Assembly (NCBI RefSeq): GCF_013377085.1
Contig: NZ_JACAAX010000026.1
Span: 23,654-87,653, forward strand
Length of the DNA stretch: 64,000 nt
Source: Rhodoplanes sp.
GTDB lineage: Bacteria; Pseudomonadota; Alphaproteobacteria; Rhizobiales; Xanthobacteraceae
Direction: 5' to 3'
Part shown: positions 9,615 to 19,522 of the stretch, piece by piece
Layout of the letters: each line of letters begins with the position of its first letter
How positions within the stretch are numbered: position 1 is the first letter of the stretch
Program-made: the position numbers and the translations under genes
Notes under the pieces: generated by a model
Database searches by the model: none
What the model was told of the DNA's origin: nothing
The model's input: only the letters and a program-made list of their open reading frames with translations

Positions 9615-10196
9615 TCACCACCCCCAGGGGTAGCCGCCGCCGTAATACGAGTAGGTCGGGACGCCGCAGACATTGACGCGACGCCAGCCCCATGGGGTCG
9701 GCTGCCAGCGCCAGCACGAGCCGTAATAGCCGGCTCCGATGATGCCGGCACCGACGAAGGCCGGGCCGACCCACGGACGCCGATAGCGCCAGCCGCCGCC
9801 CCAATAGGGTCGCCGCCAGCCGGGACCGTAGAAGCCGCCCCGATAGAAGCGTTGGCCACCGACAAAGCGTTGGCCACCGACGAAGCGGGGACCACCGACG
9901 AAGCGGGCGCCGCCGCCGTAGAAGCGCTGGCCGCCGACGAAGCCGCCGCCCATCCGCTGTGGCACGAAGCCGCCCCGGAAGCCGCCGCCACCGAAGCTAC
10001 CGCCCCGGAAGCCACCGCCACCGAAACCGCCGCCGCGGAAGCCGCCGCCACCGTGGAAACCGCCACCGCCGCCGCGGAAGCCGCCGCCGCCCATGCGTTG
10101 AGCTTCCGCCGGAGCGCCGCCGAGAAACATCACCATGGCCGCGATCGCTGCCGCAAACGCGAAGCCACCGCGCAGCCTGTTTTGCCAGAAACGCAT
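9615..10196 (-). CDS. Exported glycine-rich repeat protein, unknown function
   Basis: A 193-residue protein with a clear signal peptide (RLRGGFAFAAAIAAMVMFLGG, cleavage probably near APAEAQ). A long glycine-rich tract follows, built from GGGGFRGGG-type units at residues 35-85, then from RFVGGQRF-type units at 85-125. The C-terminal part is rich in Gly, Tyr and Trp (FYGPGWRRPYWGGGWRYRRPW). It resembles surface or periplasmic glycine-rich proteins of rhizobia. No catalytic motif is visible. The start at 10196 gives the signal peptide; it is followed by its own terminator. Confidence 0.8.
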   Translation of the reverse strand: MRFWQNRLRGGFAFAAAIAAMVMFLGGAPAEAQRMGGGGFRGGGGGFHGGGGFRGGGFGGGGFRGGSFGGGGFRGGFVPQRMGGGFVGGQRFYGGGARFVGGPRFVGGQRFVGGQRFYRGGFYGPGWRRPYWGGGWRYRRPWVGPAFVGAGIIGAGYYGSCWRWQPTPWGWRRVNVCGVPTYSYYGGGYPWGW

Positions 10197-10480
10197 CGTC
10201 TGTTGTTCTCCGAGGGTTCTTGTCGCCTCGCCCCTATCGCAGTCTGACACGCTCAGGTGAACCGCCACTGAACGAGCCGGTTCCGGCGCTGTCATTTCGA
10301 TGCGTGAATGCGAGGCGAGCAAAGGCCTCGCTGCATTGCGATGTAAGCTTGGCGTCAGGTCGGCGAAGGCGGCGTCCACATCGCTCGGCGGCGCGATCGA
10401 GACCGCGGCGGTCGCGGATTTTTGATCATCCGCCGGCGCGGACGATGACGATCGAGCGCGTCGCGGGCTTCCGCCTGCGC

Positions 10481-13400
10481 TTACGCCACCTGCTGCTCGA
10501 TGATCTTCTCAGCCGACTCGAGGTCGACCGAGACGAGCTGGGACACGCCGCGCTCCGCCATGGTGACGCCGAACAGCCGGTTCATCCGCGCCATCGTGAT
10601 CGGGTTGTGGGTGATGATCACGAAGCGGGTGTCGGTCGACTTGGTCATCTCGATGAGGAGATCGCAGAAGCGATCGACATTGTGATCGTCGAGCGGCGCA
10701 TCGACCTCGTCCAGCACGCAGATCGGCGCCGGATTGGTGAGGAACACGGCGAAGATCAGGGCGAGCGCCGTCAGGGCCTGCTCGCCGCCGGACAGGAGTG
10801 ACAGTGTCGCCGGCTTCTTGCCCGGGGGCTTGGCCAGGATGTCGAGGCCGGCCTCCAGCGGGTCTTCGCTGTCGGTGAGCTGCAGCTCGGCCGTGCCGCC
10901 GCCGAACAGGGTCGAGAACAGCCGCTTGAAGTGCTCGTTGACCACCTCGAACGAGGCGATCAGGCGGTCGCGCGCCTCCTTGTTGAGGCTCTGGATGCCC
11001 TGGCGCAGCCGCTTGATGGCGGAGATCAGATCGTCGCGCTCGGAGGTCAGCGTGGTGTGCTGCTGCTCGACCTCGCGCAACTCCTCGTCGGCGCGCAGAT
11101 TGACGGCGCCGAGCCGCTCGCGCTCGCGCCGCAGCCGGTCGAGCTTCTCCTCGACCTCGGCGAGGTCGGGCAGCGCGGCCTCGGGGGCGAGCTCGGCGAG
11201 CCCCAGCAGGGCCGAGGGCTCGACCTCCAGCACGTCGTGGATCTCGCGGGCGACGTCGGCGAGCCGGCGCTTGGCGGCCTCGTGGCGTTCCTCGGCGCGC
11301 ACCGCCTGCTCGCGGGCGTCTGCCATGGCGTCACGCGCCGCGTTGGCGGCCTTGTCGGCGTCCTTCTGGTCGGTCTCGGCGGTCGCGAGCGCGTCGGCGG
11401 CGGCGCGGCGTTCGGCCTCGGCCTCCTCGACCTCGCCGATCAGCGAGCGCCGCTTGAGGGCGAACTGCGCGGGCGCGTCGGCGAGCGTCTCGCGCTCCTG
11501 CTCGGTCTCGGCCAGGCGGGCCGCCAGCGTCTCGATCTGGGCACCGGCGCTCCCCTTGCGGGTGCGCCACGCCGTGATGTCGCCCGTGACGGTGGTGAGC
11601 CGGCGGGTGGTCAGGTCGATCTCGCGGGCGAGCGCCTGGGCGGCGGCGCGGGCCTCGGCCTGGGCGGCGCGCTCGACTCCGGCGCGGGTGCGCAGATCGC
11701 CGAGATCGGCCTCCATCCGGTCGGTCGGGTCGAGCTCCTCGAGGGTTGCGGCGGCCTCCTCGGCGGCGGCGCGGGCCTCGTCGCGGGTGGCGGCGAGTCG
11801 CGACTGCGCCTCGACCAGCCCAGCCCGGCGGGCGGTCAGCCGGCCGAGCTCGCGCTCGGCGGCGGCATGGCGGTCGCGGGTGCTGTCTGCTGCGCGCTGC
11901 AGGTCACGGCGGGCGCCTCGTGCGGCGGTCTCTTGGCTCGCCGCGGCCGCGACCTCCTCCCGGGCGGCCTCGACGGCCTCCCGGCGGGTCTCGACCTCGG
12001 CACGGGCGAGCGCCAGCTCGGCCTCGACATCGGCGAGGCGGTTGCGTTCGGCGAGCCGGCGGGCCGCTCCGGTCGGCGCATGCGCCGCGACCGCAAAACC
12101 GTCCCAGCGCCAGAAATCGCCGTCGAGCGAGACGAGCCGCTGCCCGGGCTTGAGGAGGGCGGCGAGCTGCGGCCCATCGGCACGGGTGACGACGCCGATC
12201 TGGGCGAGGCGGCGACGGAGCTCGTCGGGGGCGGCCGTGACATGCGCCGCCAGCGCCTCGACGCCTTCCGGCAGGGCCGGATCGGCACCGTCGCCGGCGG
12301 CCAGCGACCAGCGGATCGGCGCGGTCGGCTCGACCGGCGCATCGAGATCGTCGCCGAGCGCGGCGCCGAGCGCGGTCTCGTAGCCCTTGTCGACCTCGAG
12401 CGCGTCGATGACGGGCGGCCAGAGCTGCTTGGCGTCGACATGCAGCACCTTGGCGAGCGTCTTCGCCTCGGTCTCCAGCCGGTTGGCGCGGCGCTCGGCT
12501 TCGGCGAGCGGCTGGCGGGCGACGTCGAGGGCCTGCCGGGCCGCCGAATGCGCCGCTTCGGCGCGCACCGAGGCTGCCTCGGCCTCGCTCGACGCCGCAT
12601 GGGCAGCCTCGACGGCTTCGGCCAGTGCGTCGAGATCGACCGCGTCGGCGGCCTCCGCCATCATCCGGTCGAGGTCGGCCGTGACGCTCGAAAGCTCGGT
12701 CTCGGTGCGGCTGGCGCGTTCGGTCTGCGCCCGCACGGCCCCTTCGAGCTGGCGGCGCCGGGCCGTCACCTCGGCCAGCGCCGCGGTCAGTTCGGCGAGC
12801 TGCTTCTCGGTCGCGGCGACGACCGCATCCGCCTCGGCGACCCGGTCGTCGATCTCGGCGCGGCGCTCGGCGGCGGCCTCGAGATCGGTCGCCAGCGTCT
12901 CGCGCTCGGCGTCGAGCCGCTCGATGGTGCCGTCGGCGTCGGCGAGCAGTTGCGCCTCGCGGTCGCGATCGCGGGCGATCTGCTCGATGCGGCGGCCGAG
13001 CTCGGCCATGCGCTCGTTGGCGCGGGCCTCCTCGCGCTCCAGCGCGTCGCGCGCCGAGACGAGTCGCTGCAGCGCGGCCGCGGCCCTGGCCTCGGCGTCG
13101 CGCAGCGGCGGCAGCGCGGCGGCGGCGAGAGCCTGCCGGGTCGCGGTCTCGGCCTGCAGGGCGGTGCGCGCCGTGACCTCGCTGGCGCCCGTGTTCTTGG
13201 CAGCCTCGGCGGCGGCGACCTCGTCGGTCGCCTGCCGATGACGGACATGGAACAGCGTCGCCTCGGCCTTGCGGACATGGCCCGACAGCGCGCGGTAGCG
13301 CACCGCCTGGCGGGCCTGGCGCTTGAGCGAGTCGATCTGCTGGACGAGCTGGCCGATGACGTCCTCAAGGCGCAGCAGGTTCTGCTCGGCGGCGCGCAGC

Positions 13401-13948
13401 CGCAGCTCCGCCTCGTGGCGGCGCGCATGCAGGCCGGAGATGCCGGCGGCTTCCTCCAGCACGCGGCGGCGCTGCTCCGGCTTGGCCTGGATGATCTCGC
13501 CGATGCGGCCCTGGTGGACGAGGGCTGGCGAGCGCGAGCCGGAGGACGCGTCGGCGAACAGGATCTGCACGTCGCGGGCCCGCACCTCGCGGCCGTTGAC
13601 CCGGTAGACCGAGCCCTGCTCGCGCTCGATGCGGCGCGACACTTCGAGCGTGTCGTCGCCGTTGAACTGGGCCGGCGCCGTGCGGGTCGTGTTGTCGATC
13701 AGGATCTGCACCTCGGCCGTGTTGCGGGCCGGGCGCTTCTGGTTGCCCGAGAAGATCACGTCGTTCATGTCGGCGGCGCGCATCGCCTTGTGCGACGCCT
13801 CGCCCATCACCCAGCGCAGCGCCTCGACGAGGTTCGACTTGCCGCAGCCGTTCGGCCCGACCACCCCGGTCAGGCCAGGCTCGATGACGAAGTCGGTCGG
13901 CTCCACGAATGACTTGAAGCCGATCAGTCGCAGTCGCTTGAACTTCAT
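10481..13948 (-). CDS. smc: Chromosome segregation protein SMC
   Basis: SMC is the ATPase of the bacterial condensin that folds and segregates the chromosome. It has 1155 residues. The Walker A motif GPNGCGKSN is at residues 31-39, followed by QILFADASSGSRSPALVHQG. Two very alanine/glutamate/arginine-rich coiled coils flank a hinge near residues 500-640. The C-terminal head carries the signature LSGGEQALTALALIFAV and Walker B ICVLDEVDAPLDDHN. The start MKFKRLRLIGFKSF at 13948 is typical; the longer open reading upstream is spurious. A 993-codon open frame on the plus strand is only a GC-rich shadow of this gene. Confidence 0.98.
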   Translation of the reverse strand: MKFKRLRLIGFKSFVEPTDFVIEPGLTGVVGPNGCGKSNLVEALRWVMGEASHKAMRAADMNDVIFSGNQKRPARNTAEVQILIDNTTRTAPAQFNGDDTLEVSRRIEREQGSVYRVNGREVRARDVQILFADASSGSRSPALVHQGRIGEIIQAKPEQRRRVLEEAAGISGLHARRHEAELRLRAAEQNLLRLEDVIGQLVQQIDSLKRQARQAVRYRALSGHVRKAEATLFHVRHRQATDEVAAAEAAKNTGASEVTARTALQAETATRQALAAAALPPLRDAEARAAAALQRLVSARDALEREEARANERMAELGRRIEQIARDRDREAQLLADADGTIERLDAERETLATDLEAAAERRAEIDDRVAEADAVVAATEKQLAELTAALAEVTARRRQLEGAVRAQTERASRTETELSSVTADLDRMMAEAADAVDLDALAEAVEAAHAASSEAEAASVRAEAAHSAARQALDVARQPLAEAERRANRLETEAKTLAKVLHVDAKQLWPPVIDALEVDKGYETALGAALGDDLDAPVEPTAPIRWSLAAGDGADPALPEGVEALAAHVTAAPDELRRRLAQIGVVTRADGPQLAALLKPGQRLVSLDGDFWRWDGFAVAAHAPTGAARRLAERNRLADVEAELALARAEVETRREAVEAAREEVAAAASQETAARGARRDLQRAADSTRDRHAAAERELGRLTARRAGLVEAQSRLAATRDEARAAAEEAAATLEELDPTDRMEADLGDLRTRAGVERAAQAEARAAAQALAREIDLTTRRLTTVTGDITAWRTRKGSAGAQIETLAARLAETEQERETLADAPAQFALKRRSLIGEVEEAEAERRAAADALATAETDQKDADKAANAARDAMADAREQAVRAEERHEAAKRRLADVAREIHDVLEVEPSALLGLAELAPEAALPDLAEVEEKLDRLRRERERLGAVNLRADEELREVEQQHTTLTSERDDLISAIKRLRQGIQSLNKEARDRLIASFEVVNEHFKRLFSTLFGGGTAELQLTDSEDPLEAGLDILAKPPGKKPATLSLLSGGEQALTALALIFAVFLTNPAPICVLDEVDAPLDDHNVDRFCDLLIEMTKSTDTRFVIITHNPITMARMNRLFGVTMAERGVSQLVSVDLESAEKIIEQQVA

Positions 13949-13965
13949 GATCCGAGAGCTCCCGG

Positions 13966-14025
13966 CGCGGCCCGCGCAACGGCGGCCCGCGCAGCGGCGG
14001 AACGCGCAGCGGCGGCCCGGCGCGG
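13966..14025. repeat. 15-bp tandem repeat upstream of smc
   Basis: About four tandem units of 15 bp, consensus GGCGGCCCGCGCAGC, lie immediately upstream of the smc start codon. Two units are exact to within two bases and the outer ones are degenerate. No gene overlaps them. Confidence 0.7.
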
Positions 14026-14182
14026 CGGCAACGCCCGCGGGCACGTCACAAACGGGCCCGGGCCCGGATTGGTCGAGGTCTGCCGCATCGCGCGGGAGAA
14101 TGAATGGATCGCAGCCGCGAAGGCAACAGGGGCGGCCGGCTTGTCCAGACCTTTGTCCCCCGCCAGGGCTATCCGAAACGGA

Positions 14183-14211
14183 TGGCCCGCCGTCTCCGGG
14201 ACGGCGGGCCA
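14183..14211 (-). terminator. Hairpin downstream of the dsbA-like gene
   Basis: An 11-bp perfect GC-rich stem (TGGCCCGCCGT with ACGGCGGGCCA) and a 7-base loop lie 28 bp beyond the stop of the DsbA-like gene. The T-run after it on the minus strand is short (CCGTTTCGG), so termination may be weak. Confidence 0.55.
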
Positions 14212-14238
14212 CATCCGCAGGTCGGCCTCAAGGCGTTG

Positions 14239-14883
14239 TCACGACTTGAGATATTTGTCGATGATCTTGCTGAACTCGTCGAGCGGCAGGGCGCCGACGA
14301 CGCGCTCGCCGTTGACGAAGAAGGTCGGCGTCGATTCGATCTTGAAGGTCTGCGAGCCGCGCTTGCGCACCTCGTCGATGCCGTCCAGCAGGGTCTGATT
14401 CTGCAGGCAGGCCTCGAAGCTCTGCTGGGTGAAGCCGGCCTGCTTGGCGATGCCGAGGAGCGGCGGAATCGGGTTCTGCACCACCCATTTGTCGAACTGC
14501 TGGAACAGCATCTCGACCAGCGGGTAGTACTTGTCGTTGCCGGCGCAGCGGGCCAGCATGAAGGCGCCGGCGGCCAGCGGATCGAGCGGGAACTCGCGCA
14601 GGATGTAGCGGACCTTGCCGCTGTCGATGTAGCGCTCCTTGATCTTCGGCATCACGTCGCGGGTGAAGTGCGCGCAGTGCGTGCACGTCATCGACGCGTA
14701 TTCGACGATGGTGACGGGGGCGTTCGCATCGCCCATCGTGACGTCGCCGAGCTTGCTCGGCTGCATCAGCTCCGTCACGTCCACCGTGTCGGCGCGGGCC
14801 GCGACGGGGGCGCCGATCGCTGCGGCGACGGCGAGGCAGGAGGCGCTGGTGACGAGTTCGCGGCGTGTGACGGGCACGGTCAT
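14239..14883 (-). CDS. DsbA-family thiol:disulfide oxidoreductase, exported
   Basis: A 214-residue periplasmic thioredoxin-fold protein. The N-terminus VTRRELVTSASCLAVAAAIG has a twin-arginine-like motif and a hydrophobic stretch ending near AARA. The active site is SMTCTHCAHF (CxxC as CTHC), the cis-proline segment is ESTPTFFVNGERV, and FPLDPLAAGAFMLARC is typical of the DsbA/Com1-like subgroup. It probably introduces or reshuffles disulfides in exported proteins. The start at 14883 is chosen for the signal sequence. The order smc-dsbA-DUF721-mutY is common in rhizobia. Confidence 0.92.
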   Translation of the reverse strand: MTVPVTRRELVTSASCLAVAAAIGAPVAARADTVDVTELMQPSKLGDVTMGDANAPVTIVEYASMTCTHCAHFTRDVMPKIKERYIDSGKVRYILREFPLDPLAAGAFMLARCAGNDKYYPLVEMLFQQFDKWVVQNPIPPLLGIAKQAGFTQQSFEACLQNQTLLDGIDEVRKRGSQTFKIESTPTFFVNGERVVGALPLDEFSKIIDKYLKS

Positions 14884-15074
14884 CCTCTTCGGCTCTGGTC
14901 GCTGCGGAGACGGTCTGCGTGACGTCGACGGGTCGGCGCAGCCGCGAGCGTGGCTAGCGGGTTTAGGGCTCCGAGGCAATCTGGCCGCGATTTGTGGCAA
15001 TATTGCCACGCTTACATTCGCTTGAACGCCCGGGTTGTGGGCGGCTTCGGGCCACCCGATGCGGCGACCCTGGC

Positions 15075-15554
15075 TCAGCGGCGTTTGACCGCGGCGCCGA
15101 GCCGGGCGAGGGCGGCCTTGAGCCCGTCGTCGGCGAACGGGGGCAGGGCGGCCGCGGCAGCCGCCACGGCGGCGGGATCGAGGCCCGGGCGGGGCTTTTT
15201 GCGCGCCTGCCGCACCAGCGGAGCCTGGCGCAGCGCCAGCCGGCCGATCGCCGGCCAGCCGAAAAACTGGTTGATGCGGCCGACGATGACGCCGGCCATG
15301 TGCTGGATCTCGATGGCGGCCGGGCCCTCGACCCGCAGCACCAGGGTGGCGGGCTCCTGCTCGGCGCCGTCGCGCCGGCGCGGCCATTCGATCTTCATCG
15401 GCTCGGCGATGGCCGCCACCTCGGCCCCGACGATGTCGTCCCAATGAGTGACGATCTCGGTGGCGGCGAAGCCGCGCCGTGCGAAGGCGGGCGACAGGCA
15501 AGGGCCGATCAGGTCGGCGAGGGGGCGCGGGCGGGACCGGGCCGGCTTGTTCAT
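15075..15554 (-). CDS. DUF721/DciA-like protein
   Basis: A 159-residue basic cytoplasmic protein. The N-terminal domain PLADLIGPCLSPAFARRGFA...IVTHWDDIVGAEVAAIAEP followed by LVLRVEGPAAIEIQHMAGVI is the DUF721 (DciA) fold. DciA proteins act as loaders of the replicative helicase DnaB in bacteria lacking DnaC; that role here is by family only. It is divergent from mutY, with the start codons only 28 bp apart, so the promoters must overlap or lie within the genes. Confidence 0.85.
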   Translation of the reverse strand: MNKPARSRPRPLADLIGPCLSPAFARRGFAATEIVTHWDDIVGAEVAAIAEPMKIEWPRRRDGAEQEPATLVLRVEGPAAIEIQHMAGVIVGRINQFFGWPAIGRLALRQAPLVRQARKKPRPGLDPAAVAAAAAALPPFADDGLKAALARLGAAVKRR

Positions 15555-15581
15555 GGCGCGCGCCTCTGTCACAGGAACGGC

Positions 15582-16787
15582 ATGACCGTAGCAGCGCCAC
15601 CCCCCGGGCGAAAGACAAGTCGCGCAGCTCGTGCCGCCGAGCCCTCGCCGGGCGCTCTCGCCGCCGCGCTGCTCGGCTGGTACGACCGCCACCGCCGCGT
15701 GCTGCCCTGGCGGGCGCCGCCGGGCGTGAAGGCCGACCCTTATGCCGTGTGGCTGTCCGAGATCATGCTGCAGCAGACCACCGTCAAGGCGGTGGTGCCG
15801 TACTTCCAGAAGTTCACGGCGGCGTTTCCGACCGTCCGCGACCTCGCGGAGGCCGAGCTCGATTCGGTGCTGCGCCTGTGGGCCGGGCTCGGCTATTACG
15901 CCCGCGCCCGCAACCTGCACGCCTGCGCCAAGGTTCTGGTGGACCGCTACGGCGGGGTTTTTCCACGCAGCGTCGAGGAATTGCGGGCGCTGCCGGGCAT
16001 CGGCGCCTACACGGCGAATGCCGTCGCCTCGATCGCCTTCGACCTGCCGGTGGTGCCGATCGACGGCAATGTCGAGCGGGTGCTGACCCGCGTGCACGCC
16101 GTCGAGGAGATGCTGCCGGCCGCCAAGCCACGGGTGACGGCGCTGGCCGAGGCGCTGGAGCCGTCCGACCGGCCGGGCGACTTCGCTCAAGCACTGATGG
16201 ATCTCGGCGCGACGATCTGCACCCCGAAGGCGCCGGCCTGCGTGCTGTGTCCGTGGGCCGAGCCGTGTCTGGCGCGCCGCCGCGGCGACCCCGAAACGTT
16301 TCCCGTCAAGGCGCCGAAGCGCGAGGGACTCTTGCGTCGCGGCGCCGCCTTCGTCGCCGTGCGGGCCGACGGCGCCGTGCTGGTGCGCACGCGGGTTGCA
16401 GAAGGCCTGCTCGGCGGCATGACCGAGGTGCCGACCGGCGCATGGTCCGGCGATCACGACGAGGCGACGTCGCTCGATCACGCCCCCGATCTCGGTGTCG
16501 CGCGAAGACAATGGCGGCGCGTGCCCGGCGTGGTCACGCATGTGTTCACGCATTTCCCGCTGGAGCTTCTGGTGTTCGTCGCCGACGTGGCCGACCGCAT
16601 CGCCGCGCCCGGAGGGATGCGCTGGATCGCGCGAAAGGATCTCGCCGGCGAAGCCTTCCCGAGTCTGATGCGCAAGGTGATCGCGCACGCCGGCATCGAT
16701 CTTCGACCCGGCGAAGCGCCGTCCGGCGATGCGCCTGCGCACGCGCAGAAACCCGATCCCACCAAGACAAACCGGAGACGACGATGA
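15582..16787 (+). CDS. mutY: A/G-specific adenine DNA glycosylase
   Basis: MutY removes adenine mispaired with 8-oxoguanine in base-excision repair. It has 401 residues. The catalytic glutamate is in VWLSEIMLQQTTV (about Glu60). The helix-hairpin-helix is LPGIGAYTANAVASIAF, followed by PIDGNVERVLTR with the catalytic aspartate. The 4Fe-4S cluster ligands are spaced C-x6-C-x2-C-x5-C in CTPKAPACVLCPWAEPC. The C-terminal NUDIX-like domain (AAFVAVRADGAVLVRTR...HVFTHFPLELLVF) recognises 8-oxoG. The stop overlaps the downstream RidA start as ATGA. Confidence 0.97.
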   Translation: MTVAAPPPGRKTSRAARAAEPSPGALAAALLGWYDRHRRVLPWRAPPGVKADPYAVWLSEIMLQQTTVKAVVPYFQKFTAAFPTVRDLAEAELDSVLRLWAGLGYYARARNLHACAKVLVDRYGGVFPRSVEELRALPGIGAYTANAVASIAFDLPVVPIDGNVERVLTRVHAVEEMLPAAKPRVTALAEALEPSDRPGDFAQALMDLGATICTPKAPACVLCPWAEPCLARRRGDPETFPVKAPKREGLLRRGAAFVAVRADGAVLVRTRVAEGLLGGMTEVPTGAWSGDHDEATSLDHAPDLGVARRQWRRVPGVVTHVFTHFPLELLVFVADVADRIAAPGGMRWIARKDLAGEAFPSLMRKVIAHAGIDLRPGEAPSGDAPAHAQKPDPTKTNRRRR

Positions 16788-17134
16788 CGATAAAGCGCCT
16801 GCAGGTCGGCCCGCGCATGAGCAAGATCGTGATCCACGGCGACACCGTCCATCTGTGCGGCGTCACGGCCGACAAGACCAAGGGCCAAAGCCTCGCCGAG
16901 CAGACGCGCGAAATTCTGGGTGTGATCGACGCCCTGCTGGCCGAGGCCGGCACCGACAAGTCGAAGCTGCTCGCCGCAACCATCTGGCTCTCGGACATCC
17001 GCACCGTCGACGAGATGAACTCCGTGTGGGACGCCTGGGTGGTGCCCGGCGCCACGCCGGTGCGCGCCTGCATCGAGGCGCTGCTGCAGGGCCCGGAGAA
17101 GAAGATCGAGATCCAGGTGACGGCGGCGAAGTGA
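16784..17134 (+). CDS. RidA family protein (reactive enamine/imine deaminase)
   Basis: A 116-residue trimer-forming protein of the YjgF/YER057c/UK114 family. RidA members hydrolyse reactive 2-aminoacrylate-type enamines released by PLP enzymes. Family landmarks are VHLCGVTADKT, TREILGVIDALLAEAGTDKS, ATIWLSDI and the C-terminal PVRACIEALL, which carries the conserved substrate arginine. The ATG overlaps the mutY stop by four bases (ATGA), so translation is probably coupled. The link between MutY and RidA is positional only. Confidence 0.9.
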   Translation: MTIKRLQVGPRMSKIVIHGDTVHLCGVTADKTKGQSLAEQTREILGVIDALLAEAGTDKSKLLAATIWLSDIRTVDEMNSVWDAWVVPGATPVRACIEALLQGPEKKIEIQVTAAK

Positions 17135-17280
17135 GGCCGACGAGCCGCGTCCGCATGGCGGGCGCGGCTCGTCACGTCGATTCGAGATGGCCTTGGCCGC
17201 CGTGCGAGTTCACGGCGTGCGCCGTGCACTTGCGCGCCGATGCGGGCGGTTCGACGGTCCGCCGGTCGACGCGACGACCG

Positions 17281-18012
17281 TCATGGTCTTGTGCGCGCCG
17301 TGTCTCCCGTCACCTGCGCCGACGGCTCGGCGCTGAGCCACCGGTACAGCAGCCCGCCGGCGGCGCCGCCGATCAGGGGCGCGACCCAGAACAGCCAGAG
17401 CTGCGCCAGCGCCCAGCCGCCGACGAACAGCGCCGGCCCCGTGCTGCGCGCCGGATTGACCGACGTGTTGGTGACCGGAATGCTGATCAGATGGATGAGG
17501 GTGAGACCGAGCCCGATCGCGATCGGCGCGACGCCGACAGGTGCCTTGCCGTGGGTCGATCCCATGATGATGAAGAGGAACATCATGGTCAGCACGATCT
17601 CGGCGATCAGGCAGGAGACCAAGCCGTACTTGCCGGGCGAGTGATCGCCGTATCCGTTCGCGGCGAAGCCCTTCGCCAGGCTGAAATCGGCGGTGCCGCT
17701 GGCGATCGCATAAAGGACGCCAGCGCCGATGACGGCGCCGACGACCTGCGCGACGATGTAGGGTGCGACCTGCCCGACGGGGAACCGTCCGCCGGCCGCG
17801 AGCCCGACCGTGACGGCGGGGTTGAGGTGGCATCCGGAGACGTGGCCGACGGCATAGGCCATCGTCAGCACGGTCAGGCCGAACGCGAAGGACACCCCGA
17901 GCAGGCCGATGCCCACCTCCGGGAAGCCGGCCGCGATGACGGCGCTGCCGCAGCCGCCGAAGGTGAGCCAGAACGTGCCGATCACCTCGGCCGCGAGTTT
18001 CCGCGCATCCAT
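17281..18012 (-). CDS. aqpZ: Aquaporin Z
   Basis: A 243-residue inner-membrane water channel of the MIP family. Both pore motifs are present: [11 protein letters not shown] in the first half and [13 protein letters not shown] in the second, with six hydrophobic helices around them. The loop arginine after the second NPA is retained (NPAR), and small residues around it fit a water-selective pore. The start [24 protein letters not shown] at 18012 is the standard aquaporin N-terminus; longer readings are spurious. It appears monocistronic. Confidence 0.96.
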   Translation of the reverse strand: MDARKLAAEVIGTFWLTFGGCGSAVIAAGFPEVGIGLLGVSFAFGLTVLTMAYAVGHVSGCHLNPAVTVGLAAGGRFPVGQVAPYIVAQVVGAVIGAGVLYAIASGTADFSLAKGFAANGYGDHSPGKYGLVSCLIAEIVLTMMFLFIIMGSTHGKAPVGVAPIAIGLGLTLIHLISIPVTNTSVNPARSTGPALFVGGWALAQLWLFWVAPLIGGAAGGLLYRWLSAEPSAQVTGDTARTRP

Positions 18013-18532
18013 GAGTGTCCTCCTCCCGATTGTCCGTTGCCGTGCGAACGGCTGCCCGATCGTAACGAGACCCCGACGGGTTCGCGATATCCGCGCCGAA
18101 ATTATGATTGCCGCCATGCCCTCTGGATTCGCGGGATGCGGCCGATGATTTTGCGGCAGGTTCGGATCCGGGCCGGGCCGCAGTGTTCCGAATCGGCCGA
18201 TCACGATCTGATCAGAGCCGAATCCGACCCGTCGGATCGCCGAATTCCGGGTGCGGGGAGGATACGACTAGCCCTGTTCAGCGGAACGACATCACGCATT
18301 CGTTATCGGCCGCGGCCTGTCGGATCGCCGAGGTCATGGCGTTGAACCCGGCGGTATGTGAAACCTCCTGCCCCGGCAGGCGCCGACGCGAGGTCACTTG
18401 CGGTCATGATCGACAGATCCGGACCGCGGCATGCCAGGTCTCGCGGCGGCGCAGACGACGTGCACGTCGAGTCTCGATTTCGACACGTGTGGCATGTTGT
18501 TGTTTCGGGACCAGTTCACCAGGGAGCGATCG
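18013..18532. other. 520-bp gap between aqpZ and the DUF3597 gene
   Basis: No convincing coding sequence is present. The stretch must hold the divergent promoters of aqpZ and the DUF3597 gene. It contains short GATC-centred inverted repeats such as CGATCACGATCTGATCAG near 18200, whose role I cannot assign. Confidence 0.5.
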
Positions 18533-18934
18533 ATGAGCATCTTCGGCACGATCATGTCGACCATCTTCGGCCACGCCAAAGCGGCCGAACCGTCTGCGGC
18601 CCCGGCCGGGTCGTCGCCTTCGGCGGCGCCGTCGACGTCCTCGTCGTCGGCTTCAACGGCCGGAGGGACGAAGCCTTCGGTCGACGTGGCGGCGGTTCTG
18701 ACCGAGCTCGCCGCGCACAACAAGGAGAAGCTCGACTGGCGGCGCTCGATCGTCGATCTGATGAAGCTGCTCGATCTGGACAGCAGCCTGGCCGCTCGCA
18801 AGGAGCTCGCCAAGGAGCTGCGCTATTCCGGCAACCTCGACGATTCCGCCAACATGAACGTCTGGCTCCACAAGCAGGTGATGCAGAAGCTCGCCGAGAA
18901 CGGCGGCAAGGTGCCGGACGACCTGAAGAGCTGA
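18533..18934 (+). CDS. DUF3597 domain-containing protein
   Basis: A 133-residue protein with N-terminus MSIFGTIMSTIFGHAKA, a serine/alanine/proline-rich linker (residues 18-45), and a helical C-terminal domain with KLDWRRSIVDLMKLLDLDSS, RKELAKELRYSG and MNVWLHKQVMQKLAENGGK. This matches DUF3597 proteins, widespread in alphaproteobacteria, whose function is unknown. The helical part resembles a small LysM-less stress or cell-envelope protein, but no catalytic residues can be named. The start at 18533 follows an AGGGAGCG ribosome-binding site. Confidence 0.85.
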   Translation: MSIFGTIMSTIFGHAKAAEPSAAPAGSSPSAAPSTSSSSASTAGGTKPSVDVAAVLTELAAHNKEKLDWRRSIVDLMKLLDLDSSLAARKELAKELRYSGNLDDSANMNVWLHKQVMQKLAENGGKVPDDLKS

Positions 18935-19008
18935 TTTTCCGGGCGCTGCGGCGTTAGTCACGATCGGTCCGCGGCGCCAGCCGCCGCGGACGAGTCTCTC
19001 CGTCGCCG

Positions 19009-19521
<513 letters not shown>

Positions 19522-19522
<1 letters not shown>

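Noticed and set aside
10931..13912. 993-codon open frame on the plus strand opposite smc
   Set aside because: It mirrors the GC-rich coiled-coil codons of smc, has no family resemblance and no ribosome-binding site; smc explains the region fully.
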